Assembly (NCBI RefSeq): GCF_008691045.1
Contig: NZ_VMSO01000011.1
Span: 1-64,000 of the forward strand
Direction of reading: 5' to 3'
Origin: Mediterraneibacter catenae
GTDB lineage: Bacteria; Bacillota; Clostridia; Lachnospirales; Lachnospiraceae
Length of the DNA: 64,000 nt
Shown here in pieces: positions 8,061-17,452 of the stretch (the first letter of the stretch is position 1; every line of letters starts with the position of its first letter). The position numbers were made by a program, and so were the translations under genes. The notes under the pieces are model-generated. The model did not search any database. It saw only the letters and a program-made list of their open reading frames with translations, and had not been told where the DNA came from.

Positions 8061-9361
8061 AACTCGCTCTCCATATCCAGAAGCCTTTCCAGTTCCTCAT
8101 TTGTAATCCCCGATACACTGTCTATATATTCTGTATCAATCATATGGGTTTCCTCGTCCATCAGGGAAACAATTGTCTTATTCTCTGTACCGACCACATA
8201 TGCCGAGGCATTATCATAAGAAAGCCTGATGCTTCTGTGCACCACACTGTCCGCCGCATTTTTTCTGTTTCCTTCTACCTTGTCTGAATACAAAAGTATA
8301 TTTGCCGAAGTAAGAATGTAAGGACTATGTGTCGTTAAAATCACCCGGCTCTCCGTACTGTTCACTAACAGCGCAATCAGATTCACAATCTTTTTCTGTG
8401 CTTTTGGGAAAAGATGTGCTTCTGGTTCTTCGATAATAACGAAAGCCCTTCTGTTTTCTAAGATCAGGATAAATGAAAGCAGCAAAATCCACAATGCTTC
8501 CTGCTGGCCTGAAGAACCATACATCAATTTTACCCAATGGCGCTCATCGAAATAAATCCTCTCTCCGTCCTCTTCACTGGTATAATCAGCCTTAAGAATT
8601 TCCTGAATCAGCTGGTATGCCTGATCTACAGCCGCATTATTGATCTGACCTTTCACTGTCTTTGTATAGTCCTTAATCATCTCCGGAATCTTTGTCCCGA
8701 AATTACTTCGAGCTCTCTGGATCAGAGAAATAAATTCCTTCATCGTCAGATCCATATGTTCTGTTGACAGTCCCCAAAGATCTTCTGATAATGTCGCCAG
8801 AAGACTTCTTCCTGCCGGAATATAAATCACTTCATCGGAATCCCCGAATATTTCAGAAACAAATTTGCTCAGACGACGTTTCATCACACCTACCGCAGTT
8901 ATATTATCAATGATACTATTAGAATTATGATCAGCCATCTTCTGATGCATTACTGCAGTCTCGCGAATAAGGTGCTGAATCTGACTGCTCAGCATCTCAT
9001 CAAAACGGAAACGAACATATCCATCCTTATTGGTTTGAATACTGATCGAGGTATTATTCCAAGTATACTGAATGTTAAAATACGGCATATGTTTCGTACG
9101 TCCAAAGCAGGCCATAAATTTTCGTGTTAAATACTTAAGATAATTTGTGAAATACTCATTTTGGTGATTAAGCATAAACTGGTCATCGTCCAGAAGGAAA
9201 TCAAGAGTATAATCCCTGATCTTCCGGCAAAAATATACCGCTTTTCCAATCGTACTTTTACCCGATGCCTGCTCTCCGATAAAAATCTGAAAATTCTTAT
9301 TTAAATCTACTTCTGCCGTTTTAACCGGACCAAAATTCTTAATCAAAATCTTTCTGCTCAT
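8057..9361 (-). CDS. AAA/ABC-type ATPase of OLD/RecF style
   Basis: 434-residue ATPase. GEQASGKST (29-37) is Walker A; YGSSGQQEAL near 280 is an ABC-type signature; FVIIEEPEAHLFP is an extended Walker B; ILTTHSPYIL is the switch His. The region between resembles the insertion of AAA_15/OLD-type ATPases; no TOPRIM domain follows. Known relatives act as sensors or motors in two-gene defence systems. The pair is inserted between rfbB and rfbA, splitting a normally tight rhamnose operon, and is somewhat more AT-rich than the rml genes. It is not a recognised polysaccharide enzyme. I cannot match it to a named system. Confidence 0.75.
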   Translation of the reverse strand: MSRKILIKNFGPVKTAEVDLNKNFQIFIGEQASGKSTIGKAVYFCRKIRDYTLDFLLDDDQFMLNHQNEYFTNYLKYLTRKFMACFGRTKHMPYFNIQYTWNNTSISIQTNKDGYVRFRFDEMLSSQIQHLIRETAVMHQKMADHNSNSIIDNITAVGVMKRRLSKFVSEIFGDSDEVIYIPAGRSLLATLSEDLWGLSTEHMDLTMKEFISLIQRARSNFGTKIPEMIKDYTKTVKGQINNAAVDQAYQLIQEILKADYTSEEDGERIYFDERHWVKLMYGSSGQQEALWILLLSFILILENRRAFVIIEEPEAHLFPKAQKKIVNLIALLVNSTESRVILTTHSPYILTSANILLYSDKVEGNRKNAADSVVHRSIRLSYDNASAYVVGTENKTIVSLMDEETHMIDTEYIDSVSGITNEELERLLDMESEL

Positions 9362-9417
9362 TATGATTCACTCATTTCCTAAAAATACCATATCCGCATA
9401 TCAACAGATGCACAAAT

Positions 9418-10314
9418 TTAGTATAACCCATCCATATATTTCCCGTCCAGAACATCCTTGAGATACTGCCCGTACTGATTCTTCTTCAGAAGTTCATAAA
9501 CCTTCATAACCTCTTCCCTGGAAATCCAGCCGTTCAGATAAGCGATCTCCTCCAGACAGCCGATCTTACGGTGCTGATGAGACTCCATCGTCTTGACAAA
9601 ATTAGTGGCGTCCACAAGGCTCTCATGCGTCCCCGTATCAAGCCACGTAAATCCCTGCCCGAGAAGTTCTACATTCAGTTCGCCCTGTTCCAGATATATG
9701 CGGTTAAGATCTGTGATCTCCAGTTCTCCGCGGGCGCTTGGCTTTAGCTGCTTTGCATAGCGAACCACCCTGTTATCATAAAAATACAGTCCGGTTACGC
9801 AGTAGTTGCTCTTCGGCTCTGCCGGCTTCTCCTCGATGGACACAGCCTTTCCCTCTGAGTTAAACTCCACGATGCCAAAGCGTTCCGGGTCATCCACATA
9901 GTATCCGAATATGGTGGCTCCATTTCCCGATTCTGCGCTCTCAACCGCCGCCTTTAAACGTTTTTTCAGACCATGTCCGGCAAAAATATTATCGCCGAGA
10001 ATCATCGCCACTGTATCGTCTCCGATAAAATTTTCTCCGATGACAAAAGCCTGGGCCAGCCCGTCCGGACTCGGCTGCACCGCATATGTAAGGCGGATCC
10101 CGAACTGATGTCCGTCTCCGAACAGTTCCTCAAACCGCGGAGTATCCTGCGGTGTAGAGATAATTAAAATATCACGGATGCCTGCATTCATAAGCACTGA
10201 CATCGGATAGTAAATCATCGGCTTGTCATAGACCGGAAGTAATTGTTTTGACGTTACCATTGTAAGAGGATACAGGCGGGTACCTGAACCTCCGGCCAGT
10301 ATAATTCCCTTCAT
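9418..10314 (-). CDS. rfbA: Glucose-1-phosphate thymidylyltransferase
   Basis: Makes dTDP-glucose from dTTP and glucose-1-phosphate, first step of the dTDP-sugar pathways. 298 residues. [18 protein letters not shown] is the nucleotide-binding start; [43 protein letters not shown] and [11 protein letters not shown] are typical RmlA motifs. It supplies both the rhamnose branch and the FdtA/DegT branch. Confidence 0.97.
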   Translation of the reverse strand: MKGIILAGGSGTRLYPLTMVTSKQLLPVYDKPMIYYPMSVLMNAGIRDILIISTPQDTPRFEELFGDGHQFGIRLTYAVQPSPDGLAQAFVIGENFIGDDTVAMILGDNIFAGHGLKKRLKAAVESAESGNGATIFGYYVDDPERFGIVEFNSEGKAVSIEEKPAEPKSNYCVTGLYFYDNRVVRYAKQLKPSARGELEITDLNRIYLEQGELNVELLGQGFTWLDTGTHESLVDATNFVKTMESHQHRKIGCLEEIAYLNGWISREEVMKVYELLKKNQYGQYLKDVLDGKYMDGLY

Positions 10315-10348
10315 TTTCAGATGGCACCTCCTCTGTTTAACCCGGTTT

Positions 10349-11296
10349 TTATTTTTTCAACCGGTTTCTCATAAAAATATATAAATGCAGCAGCACTCCC
10401 GGTAAAAACGCTGTCGCAATACCAAGTCTCCTGAAGGAGACTTTTTCTGTCTGCTGTTGCTTCCATAGTTGTCCCTTGTGCTGTTCTAACGCAAAGAGCC
10501 ATGATGAAACGTAATGGATCCATTGCTTATAGCGAAAACGCCAGGGCAGCCCCGGCATCTTAAGATACTGAAGCCGGAACATTCCGAAGCTCACCGGCGA
10601 ATCTTCATACTGGCGGAACAGATTTGCCGACATGCCGTCATCCTGATAATCTACGATGCAGAGAACTTTGTTGATTATCAGAAGCGGCGCCGTCCGGTCC
10701 ATCTGCAGCATAATGTAATACGGATTAAAATTCTTCTCTCCCGGTATCTCCGGTATCGGGAGGAAAGGCGCTGAAGAAGCAGTCCGGTAGACAACCTTGA
10801 TATCCCCCCGGTGTTTGTAGCGGAACTTCAACTCCATAAGCGACGCGGTGTGGACTGCAGGAAATTTCCCGCCGAATATGTTGCCTTCTGGATCCGCATC
10901 AAGACCAACCATGCCACACACATTAAGCTGATGCTTTTCACAGTATTTAATTCCTTCATAAATAATATTTACGGCATTATCCGCCAGCCAGTCATCGGAA
11001 TCTATACATACCCAGTAATCCGTATGCACATGACTTAGAGCCAGATTATAAGCCGTATGTATTCCGCCATTTTCTTTCCGGTAAAACTCAATGCGAAAAT
11101 TGCTGCCTTTATCCATCCATGACTGAACCAGACCGGATAAGCCGTCAACAGACCCGTCGTCTACAATAATCCAGATAAAATTCTGGTTCTTCTGTCTAAG
11201 CAGACTCCTGTAACATTTTTCAATACAATGCGCGCGATTATAGACCGGTGTAAATATAGTCAGCCTGCACTCGTCCGGTTTTCTCTTTTCAATCAT
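10349..11296 (-). CDS. Glycosyltransferase family 2 (copy a-right)
   Basis: 315-residue GT-A enzyme with [18 protein letters not shown] and CIDSDDW. Nearly collinear with 1965-2876 and clearly a duplicate; it differs by an N-terminal extension (MIEKRKP) and a longer C-terminal region. Immediately upstream of rfbA in the dTDP-sugar block, so a rhamnosyl role is plausible, but the sequence alone does not establish the donor. A C-terminal hydrophobic stretch may tether it to the membrane. Confidence 0.88.
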   Translation of the reverse strand: MIEKRKPDECRLTIFTPVYNRAHCIEKCYRSLLRQKNQNFIWIIVDDGSVDGLSGLVQSWMDKGSNFRIEFYRKENGGIHTAYNLALSHVHTDYWVCIDSDDWLADNAVNIIYEGIKYCEKHQLNVCGMVGLDADPEGNIFGGKFPAVHTASLMELKFRYKHRGDIKVVYRTASSAPFLPIPEIPGEKNFNPYYIMLQMDRTAPLLIINKVLCIVDYQDDGMSANLFRQYEDSPVSFGMFRLQYLKMPGLPWRFRYKQWIHYVSSWLFALEQHKGQLWKQQQTEKVSFRRLGIATAFLPGVLLHLYIFMRNRLKK

Positions 11297-11336
11297 TTAT
11301 GAATACCCTTTCAAAACAGATTAGAAACAGTACTTA

Positions 11337-12332
11337 TTATTTCAGCATCTGTTTTTGAAACAGCCTTTTCAACTCACAATACTGTTTTTTCCGGCCGCCT
11401 GCTCCTGCTATCTGAATAACATTTGTCATACCGCTTGGGTTAGCTTCTATCAAAATACAATCTTTTTCACGGACTGCAATATCCCATGCCACATAGTTCA
11501 GTTCGTAGTTTAGCGCACACTCTTTTACAAATTTCAGCACGTCCGGCCAATTCGGCACCTGAAAACCTTCAATCTTTATTTTTGAATACGGATGATATGT
11601 AAATCTCTTTCCGGTTGCATTTTCTGCTTTCGCAATTACCTTTCCGGTTTTAACATCCAGCGCGCCTACCATTCCGCCTGCTGAATAATTATCGACTACA
11701 CTTGTCCCGTTCCCCATCCTAAGAGCAGCACCTATAATAATACACCTGTCTTTGATTTTTAAAGTAAAAAACCGTACTGTGTTTACACTGCTGGGACACA
11801 GTTCCTGAAGTTTCGAATGCTGTTTTATCATTTCATCAAGCACAGCAGGTTCCTCTGTAAAGCGTTTATATAAATCATTTTTATTGTTTTCATTTATATT
11901 CCAGACTTCAATTCCTCGTCCGCAATCAAGAGTATCTGGTTTATATAATAATCTGGAGTGTTTGTCTGCAAATGTACAAAACTCGTCATAAGTACATTCC
12001 TGCGAATATAATTGTTCCCGCTTAATATATGGTTTTAATAATTGATACATCTCTGTTTTACTGCAGAGTTCTTTCAACCTCCTTTTATCATCTACGTATT
12101 CTGAAAAATACAGATTATCCTTTGAGCTTAAATATTTTTTCTTTTCTGAATAACGTTTCTTATATAATGTAAGTTCAAAATAGTCTGTTATAGTAAACCG
12201 GAAGTTTATATAATTCCATACAACGCCGGCCCCATATCTCACAAGTTTAAGTAATCCAGGTTTCTTTCCCGAAATTCTTTCCACAAACTGATAAAACTTA
12301 TCATACATTATTTTCAAAGTTTTTAAAGCCAT
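11337..12332 (-). CDS. Sugar-transfer associated ATP-grasp protein
   Basis: 331 residues. The C-terminal two thirds fit the ATP-grasp fold of the ATPgrasp_ST type found in glycan clusters: YKPDTLDCGRGIEVW (nucleotide-binding loop), NTVRFFTLK, NYSAGGMVGALD, and the metal-binding end VAWDIAVREKDCILIEANPSG. ATP-grasp enzymes join a carboxylate to an amine or thiol through an acyl phosphate, so it may attach an amino acid or other acid to a sugar. It sits between GT2 copies b (12337) and a (10349); the duplicated left block (1965-3632) lacks it. Confidence 0.8.
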   Translation of the reverse strand: MALKTLKIMYDKFYQFVERISGKKPGLLKLVRYGAGVVWNYINFRFTITDYFELTLYKKRYSEKKKYLSSKDNLYFSEYVDDKRRLKELCSKTEMYQLLKPYIKREQLYSQECTYDEFCTFADKHSRLLYKPDTLDCGRGIEVWNINENNKNDLYKRFTEEPAVLDEMIKQHSKLQELCPSSVNTVRFFTLKIKDRCIIIGAALRMGNGTSVVDNYSAGGMVGALDVKTGKVIAKAENATGKRFTYHPYSKIKIEGFQVPNWPDVLKFVKECALNYELNYVAWDIAVREKDCILIEANPSGMTNVIQIAGAGGRKKQYCELKRLFQKQMLK

Positions 12333-12336
12333 ACCC

Positions 12337-13329
12337 TTATTTCTCCTTTTTTATTTTTCCATAGGATAGCCTTCGTATAAACAGATATATCCTCATTGCC
12401 GTACATGTAAGATGAAGTCCGAAAATCTTTTTGAATCTTCTGATCATTTTTGTTTTCCGGTCCAATGCATAATCCAAAAGATATTGATGCTCTTCCATCA
12501 TTTTCTTCATCTCGGCGGAAAGATGATGCCAATATCCAAAACAGATACCATATTCAAATGCCAGAAGCCCTGCCACTGCTTTTTTGTTGGATATGTTCTC
12601 CCGTTTCATCCGTGCCGCCCAGTCTTCTATCATTTTAGCCTGATAGTTCGGTCCAGATTTATTCTTGCTGGCAGATCCTTTTTGGTGCTGTCTGTACGCA
12701 TATGATATCTCATTTATAAAGCTGATAGTTTCCGTCACACTGAACAACTGCAGAACCCAGTCTATATCCTCCGCATACCCGCCTTCCTGAAATTCAATAT
12801 GATGGCTTATCAGCATAGAGCGCCGAACGCACTTATTACATGCTGACGCGAGAACCTGACCGTCTTTTACAAGGACATCATATACATCCGAAAGTTTATA
12901 ACAGGCTTTCTCTGCCGGGAGCGGAGCTTTTCTGTACTTTTTCAGAAGTTTACCGTCTTCTGTATACTTGTCCATCCGGAACATGACTACATCCGTTCTC
13001 TGTCGCGTCAGTTTCTCATCCAGGCTTTTTAAAAGATATGGATTTGTCCAGTAATCATCAGCATCCAAAAAGATTACGTATTCCCCCGATGCCTCATGCA
13101 AGCCGACATTTCTGGCCGCTCCCGCGCCGGAGTGACAGATGCTTTTCAGCATGATGCACGGATTTTTTTCTCCCAGTTTTTGGATCAGTTTTTTCGTTCT
13201 GTCATCAGAACCGTCATCAATAATTATGATTTCATAATTCGGATAATTCTGGCTCAGCACACTGCAGATGCACTGTTCTATATAATGTTCTGCATTTAAA
13301 ACCGGAATGATGACTGAAAATGCAATCAA
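12337..13329 (-). CDS. Glycosyltransferase family 2 (copy b)
   Basis: 330-residue GT-A enzyme. FSVIIPVLNAEHYIEQ, IIDDGSDDRT and FLDADDYW define the catalytic half; the C-terminal half (DGQVLASACNKCVRRS, YAEDIDWVLQLF, AYRQHQKG) is shared with the chimeric relic at 2880-3632. The start appears to be TTG at 13329, eight bases after GTGGAGG; the first possible ATG would lose the catalytic strand. Confidence 0.87.
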   Translation of the reverse strand: MIAFSVIIPVLNAEHYIEQCICSVLSQNYPNYEIIIIDDGSDDRTKKLIQKLGEKNPCIMLKSICHSGAGAARNVGLHEASGEYVIFLDADDYWTNPYLLKSLDEKLTRQRTDVVMFRMDKYTEDGKLLKKYRKAPLPAEKACYKLSDVYDVLVKDGQVLASACNKCVRRSMLISHHIEFQEGGYAEDIDWVLQLFSVTETISFINEISYAYRQHQKGSASKNKSGPNYQAKMIEDWAARMKRENISNKKAVAGLLAFEYGICFGYWHHLSAEMKKMMEEHQYLLDYALDRKTKMIRRFKKIFGLHLTCTAMRIYLFIRRLSYGKIKKEK

Positions 13330-13372
13330 TTACGTTTCCTCCACTATAATCAAATATCTTACCGTTTAAATT

Positions 13373-14039
13373 TCACTTATTTAAAAAGTCCACAAAATCC
13401 CATTTCTTTTCAAACCATCTCTTTCCGAACACATTTCTCCCGAGATAGGCCGACGCATACTGCTGACGTTCATTCGGCTTAATATAATATGCCCAGGAAA
13501 TCTCCGGCAACTTTTCGGCAGTCAGCAAGACTTTATTTTTACATGGAAAGTGTTCTAATTGTTTTGCCTGTTCAACTGTCAACCCGTCAAGCTTATAAAG
13601 GATCACGTACAGATTCTTGCGATTTATCCTTACTTTTCGCCTTTCCCATAATTCTTCTGCTTCTTTACTGTCTGAAGCATAATTAAAGTTCAGTGTAATT
13701 GTCGGGATGGCTCGATCCCCTCTCAGCTCAGCCACCGGATAATTGAATTTTGTATTAATAAAATGCAGCTTCTGCTGCAGATAATAATCCAAATGCATAC
13801 AGAATGAAACAAAATCCGGCTGAGAAAAAAACATATTGATCGTAGGACTCAAAAACTGTTTTCCCAGGCGATGATAGATCCCCCCCTATGCAGTTAGAAC
13901 ATAGGATTGTAAAATTATCATTTTTTAGGCGTTTCCTAAAACCGGCAGATATCATATTATCAATCAAATGATATATTTTACTTTTCTTCCAAAGTTCAAT
14001 TACTCTTCTTTTCATTCCGCTAACAATAACTTTGCTCAT
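13373..14039 (-). pseudogene. DUF1919 glycan-biosynthesis protein, frameshifted at a poly-G tract
   Basis: Two overlapping frames make one DUF1919-type protein. The first, from the ATG at 14039, encodes SKVIVSGMKRRVIELW to FTILCSNCIGG and then goes out of frame; the second resumes as IYHRLGKQFLSPTINMFF and continues through EAEELWERRKVRINRKN and CKNKVLLTAE to the end at 13373. The shift falls in a run of seven G (13880-13886 as C on the plus strand). Six G would restore a continuous gene. DUF1919 proteins occur in exopolysaccharide loci with unknown activity. The ATG overlaps the acyltransferase stop (ATGA). Probably phase-variable and read here in the off state; a sequencing error is the alternative. 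Confidence 0.8.
13880..13886 (-). repeat. Poly-G tract (G7) that shifts the DUF1919 frame
   Basis: Seven consecutive C on the plus strand, G on the coding strand, inside the conserved CIGG codons. With one G fewer the reading continues into the DUF1919 body. Slipped-strand change here would switch the gene on and off. Confidence 0.75.
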
Positions 14040-14986
14040 ATATTCTCCTGTCTAGTTGTCTTTTTCCCAACTAAAAAAGGTAAAAATCTGTTAAACAAAT
14101 AAATAATAGGAATCTCTAATATAATAACACCAATAAATATCAGTCCTCCAGATAAAAGAGAAAAACTTTTAATTGTTATCAGTTCCTTAATAAGCAGCAA
14201 TAGAGGCTGATGTGTTCCCATTATGATCAAACTGTTTTTCCCGTAAAATTCCAATATCGAAAAAGATTTATAAATTCCAAGTATTAAGATCAACTTTGTT
14301 CCGGCCACTGCTCCAATCCAAAATATCAATGGATTTCCTAAATGCATTTGGCTTACATCTACAACAGAATTAATAAGGGCGCAGAGTACCACTAAACAAA
14401 AACTTAAAACAACTGCTAATATATTTGTTTTTGAAAAAAAAATATAAAAAATATACCCTACAACAATAAAAGAAAAACAAAGCATAAGCTTTGAAATCAT
14501 ATTATGGCTGACAGCCATCGATAATATGGCTAACCCTATAGCAACTCCCCCGATAACATATCGGTTCTTTATTGCTTTGTAAATAATTATAAATGCTATT
14601 TCATCAATAAATAAAACAAATAAAAACCAATCTGGACCATTATTAAAATTAAAACTCAGTGTATTATATATAAAACCAAATATGCTCTGCGTAAATCCAA
14701 AACGGATAACATATATTATGGAGCCAAGTATTTCAAAAAAAATTAACGGGACTAATATATTTTTTACCTTTTTCTTTAACACACTTGCAAAAGGTTTTTC
14801 AAGTGTTTTCGAATAATTAAACAGGATTCCACTAATTATGAAAAAGGCTGGCACATGAAATACATAGATTAACCTATGTATGCCCCCCCCTGTATATACG
14901 TGTCCCAAAATAATGCAGAGGATTAAAATACCTTTCGCATTATCTATATATGAAATTCTTGTATTGTTTTCTACTTCCACTGTCAT
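14036..14986 (-). CDS. Acyltransferase 3 family membrane protein
   Basis: 316-residue polytopic membrane protein, about ten hydrophobic segments, that moves acyl (often acetyl) groups onto sugars across the membrane. ISYIDNAKGILILCIILGH holds the conserved early His; FHVPAFFIISG is the second family signature; GNPLIFWIGA and the later segments fit the fold. It is much richer in A and T than its neighbours, suggesting separate acquisition. A run of eight G lies within codons for GHVYTGGGIH, and the frame is open at this length. Stop overlaps the next gene start. Confidence 0.85.
   Translation of the reverse strand: MTVEVENNTRISYIDNAKGILILCIILGHVYTGGGIHRLIYVFHVPAFFIISGILFNYSKTLEKPFASVLKKKVKNILVPLIFFEILGSIIYVIRFGFTQSIFGFIYNTLSFNFNNGPDWFLFVLFIDEIAFIIIYKAIKNRYVIGGVAIGLAILSMAVSHNMISKLMLCFSFIVVGYIFYIFFSKTNILAVVLSFCLVVLCALINSVVDVSQMHLGNPLIFWIGAVAGTKLILILGIYKSFSILEFYGKNSLIIMGTHQPLLLLIKELITIKSFSLLSGGLIFIGVIILEIPIIYLFNRFLPFLVGKKTTRQENI
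14883..14890 (-). repeat. Poly-G tract (G8) inside the acyltransferase gene
   Basis: Eight consecutive C on the plus strand (G in the coding sense) spelling Gly-Gly-Gly early in the acyltransferase, just before its second conserved motif. At eight the frame is intact; gain or loss of one would truncate the protein. Confidence 0.75.
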
Positions 14987-15036
14987 TAGAACATCCTCAC
15001 ATTCTCTATCTTATTGGCACATTTCTAATCCTTTTT

Positions 15037-15885
15037 TCATTCCAATACCACAGTCACAATTTCCGGTGGATTATTGATTCTTGGAATAAAATAGTCCGTT
15101 CCCAGTCCGGAAGATAGAATGCAGTTTCCGTTTTCGCCCTGATAAAGACCTTTCACATTATCCGGGAAGAAACCGATGTAAGGCGCATATAATGGCCCTG
15201 CAAAAGGAAGCACCATCTGCCCGCCGTGATAATGGCCGCTGAAAACAAGATCGACAGGATACAGATCCAGATACCCCCAGTCCGACCATGATGTGGGAAT
15301 ATGATTTAGCAGGATTTTATATCTGTCAGTATTTTCAAACTCATCCATAAAAGCAAGCTCCGCCTGTTGCTCTTTCTCTGTATCCGCCGTCATATTGACT
15401 GCTCTGTAATACCCCATATACCCCGCAATCCGGAGTTCATTGCCCCGGACAGTAATATCCATATATTCATTTTCTAAAACAGTCGCTCCTGCATCCGTAA
15501 CTATTTCGGCAAAATTTTTATTAAAAGTCTGCTCCCATGTTTTCTCGTGATTGCCGTATCCATAATATACATCGGCTATATTTGACAGTTCCCTGATCAG
15601 GCTGCAGACAACGTCTGTATCCTCGTCATTTTTATTCTGCATGTCTCCCGTCATGACTATGAGATCCGGATTCTGTTCTTTTACGGTTTCGATCAGACGT
15701 ATATTATCTTCTCCGAACTCTTTTTCATGAAGATCTGTCAGTTGTACGATGCGAAGCGGATTATCCAGTTTCGTTTCAATCTTATAAGATGTAACCGTTA
15801 GATCATTATTGACATAGAGGCAGTACAACACCGCCAGAATAATGATCACAGCTAATCCGCCCACGACAAAATATTTTTTCTTCAC
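15037..15885 (-). CDS. Membrane-anchored metallophosphoesterase
   Basis: 282 residues. An N-terminal transmembrane helix (residues 5-25) is followed by an extracytoplasmic calcineurin-like phosphoesterase domain: VQLTDLHEKEFG, VMTGDMQNK, YGYGNHEKTW, and late His motifs NHIPTS and FSGHYHGGQMVLP. This resembles YaeI-type phosphoesterases. Within a glycan operon it could trim a lipid-linked or phosphate-bearing intermediate, but the substrate is unknown. Confidence 0.85.
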   Translation of the reverse strand: MKKKYFVVGGLAVIIILAVLYCLYVNNDLTVTSYKIETKLDNPLRIVQLTDLHEKEFGEDNIRLIETVKEQNPDLIVMTGDMQNKNDEDTDVVCSLIRELSNIADVYYGYGNHEKTWEQTFNKNFAEIVTDAGATVLENEYMDITVRGNELRIAGYMGYYRAVNMTADTEKEQQAELAFMDEFENTDRYKILLNHIPTSWSDWGYLDLYPVDLVFSGHYHGGQMVLPFAGPLYAPYIGFFPDNVKGLYQGENGNCILSSGLGTDYFIPRINNPPEIVTVVLE

Positions 15886-15918
15886 CGCAATCCTCTTCTT
15901 CCAAATTCAGAACCTGCT

Positions 15919-17439
15919 CTATTTCTTTCCACTGCGGAACAGATTATTCTTAACCGTTCCGACCAGCTGCCTGGCCGCTTCTCGGTCAGTCAGCCATGCC
16001 TCAATAAGATAAAGTATACAGATGAATACTCCCACCGGAATGCCAATCATAAAAAACTGGGCAAAGTTCGCCGGCTGCAGCGGAATAAAATGAAAAACGG
16101 CAAAAACAATTCCAAACACAGCCATATTCTGGAGCCAGAGTCTGTAGGTTGCCCAGCAGCTTCTTTTCAGCACCTTTCTGTTTGCATAGATAATAATATC
16201 GTTTGTACGGTATAAATAAGCAATGATCGTTCCAAGAAGGACTCCGTGAATCCCCAGCATCCGCACCAAAATAATCGAAGCGACCAGATTGATCACACTT
16301 TCAAGTATAGCACGCCACTGCATCTGTCTGAAATGCCCTGCGAAATTGATCACTCTGCTGGATGCCTCGCGGGATGATGAAAGCAGATGCATGAACGCAA
16401 ACAGGAAGGGCAGATACCGGTCCACATACGCCACATCGGTAATGCCGGCAGTATATATTTTCATAAACGGCGTCGTCAGTACAAAAGCTATCGTGTATAA
16501 AGCGAAAGATCCGACCATGCTTACCGTTTCATAAGTACGGTGCATATCCATGTATCCTTCCCGGTCCGTATTGTATTTTTGTCCCAGCACGTAATGAAAA
16601 CTTCCGAAAAATGTAGAAAACAGTTTCTCAATCGTACTGTAAACCATCAGATAAACCGTATACACGCTTACCGCTTTCAGATCCTGAGCCACATATGTGA
16701 GGACCAGAATATCCGTATTGCTGCAGATCATCCATGTGATCTGCTGCACAAGAACCGCGTTGCTCTGGCTTAACGCAGCTTTATTTGGTCTGCTGTGAAG
16801 ATCGAGCCATTTATAATTTCTTCTCATATAGTAGAAATAAAAACTCATCTGACACAGGCTGATCATGAAATACCCTATATGGATCGCAATAACATCAAAA
16901 CCATTTAAAAGCAGGACGATCTTAACGATATTCTGGGCAATATATATGAGCATTGTGACAATACTCATCAGGTATTTTTTCCCCTCTGCCTGTAACAGCA
17001 CCAGGTATTTCCCCTGAACCCAGAAATTGATCACACCGCCGATTCCGTTTAAAAATACAAGTATCACAATCGTAAGGCGTGGAATGGTTGTAGTGACCGT
17101 CAGCGGATATACGACGGCAATTGCTATAACGCCAAGCAGATATAAAAATCCTGCCTTGTTATAGTAATTTGCCGTTGCGGTCATGATCTCATTTATATCT
17201 TTTTTGTCATTTCTTCCGACCGGACCGTATAAAGCCTGAATGGCCACTGTCCCTACCCCTGCCTCTACCAGGGCAAGGTATGAATATAAGTTGCCCAGAG
17301 AACTGAGCAGTCCGTTCATTTCCGATCCGAATGTCTGAATAAAAAGCCGTGGAACAATCAATCCGAAGATTAATGTTACCAGCTGCTGCAGGATCCCAAA
17401 CTCAGCGCTCAGGATCCCGTTTCTGTATTTCCCTGCCAT
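15919..17439 (-). CDS. Wzx-type polysaccharide flippase
   Basis: 506-residue integral membrane protein with about 12-14 hydrophobic segments, beginning EFGILQQLVTLIFGLIVPRL, as in MATE/MOP exporters of the Wzx/RfbX group. These flip undecaprenyl-linked repeat units to the outer face for polymerisation. The EpsG-type polymerase at 28667-29788 and the priming transferase at 41927-42571 would complete such a system. Starts at an ATG 13 bases after the upstream GT2. Confidence 0.88.
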   Translation of the reverse strand: MAGKYRNGILSAEFGILQQLVTLIFGLIVPRLFIQTFGSEMNGLLSSLGNLYSYLALVEAGVGTVAIQALYGPVGRNDKKDINEIMTATANYYNKAGFLYLLGVIAIAVVYPLTVTTTIPRLTIVILVFLNGIGGVINFWVQGKYLVLLQAEGKKYLMSIVTMLIYIAQNIVKIVLLLNGFDVIAIHIGYFMISLCQMSFYFYYMRRNYKWLDLHSRPNKAALSQSNAVLVQQITWMICSNTDILVLTYVAQDLKAVSVYTVYLMVYSTIEKLFSTFFGSFHYVLGQKYNTDREGYMDMHRTYETVSMVGSFALYTIAFVLTTPFMKIYTAGITDVAYVDRYLPFLFAFMHLLSSSREASSRVINFAGHFRQMQWRAILESVINLVASIILVRMLGIHGVLLGTIIAYLYRTNDIIIYANRKVLKRSCWATYRLWLQNMAVFGIVFAVFHFIPLQPANFAQFFMIGIPVGVFICILYLIEAWLTDREAARQLVGTVKNNLFRSGKK

Positions 17440-17452
17440 AATTTCCCTATTC

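Noticed and set aside
10804-10809. Six-base C/G runs (also near 27369 and 42969) as further phase-variable tracts
   Set aside because: They are only six long, lie in frame in conserved coding sequence, and are not clearly beyond chance; only runs of seven or more were reported.
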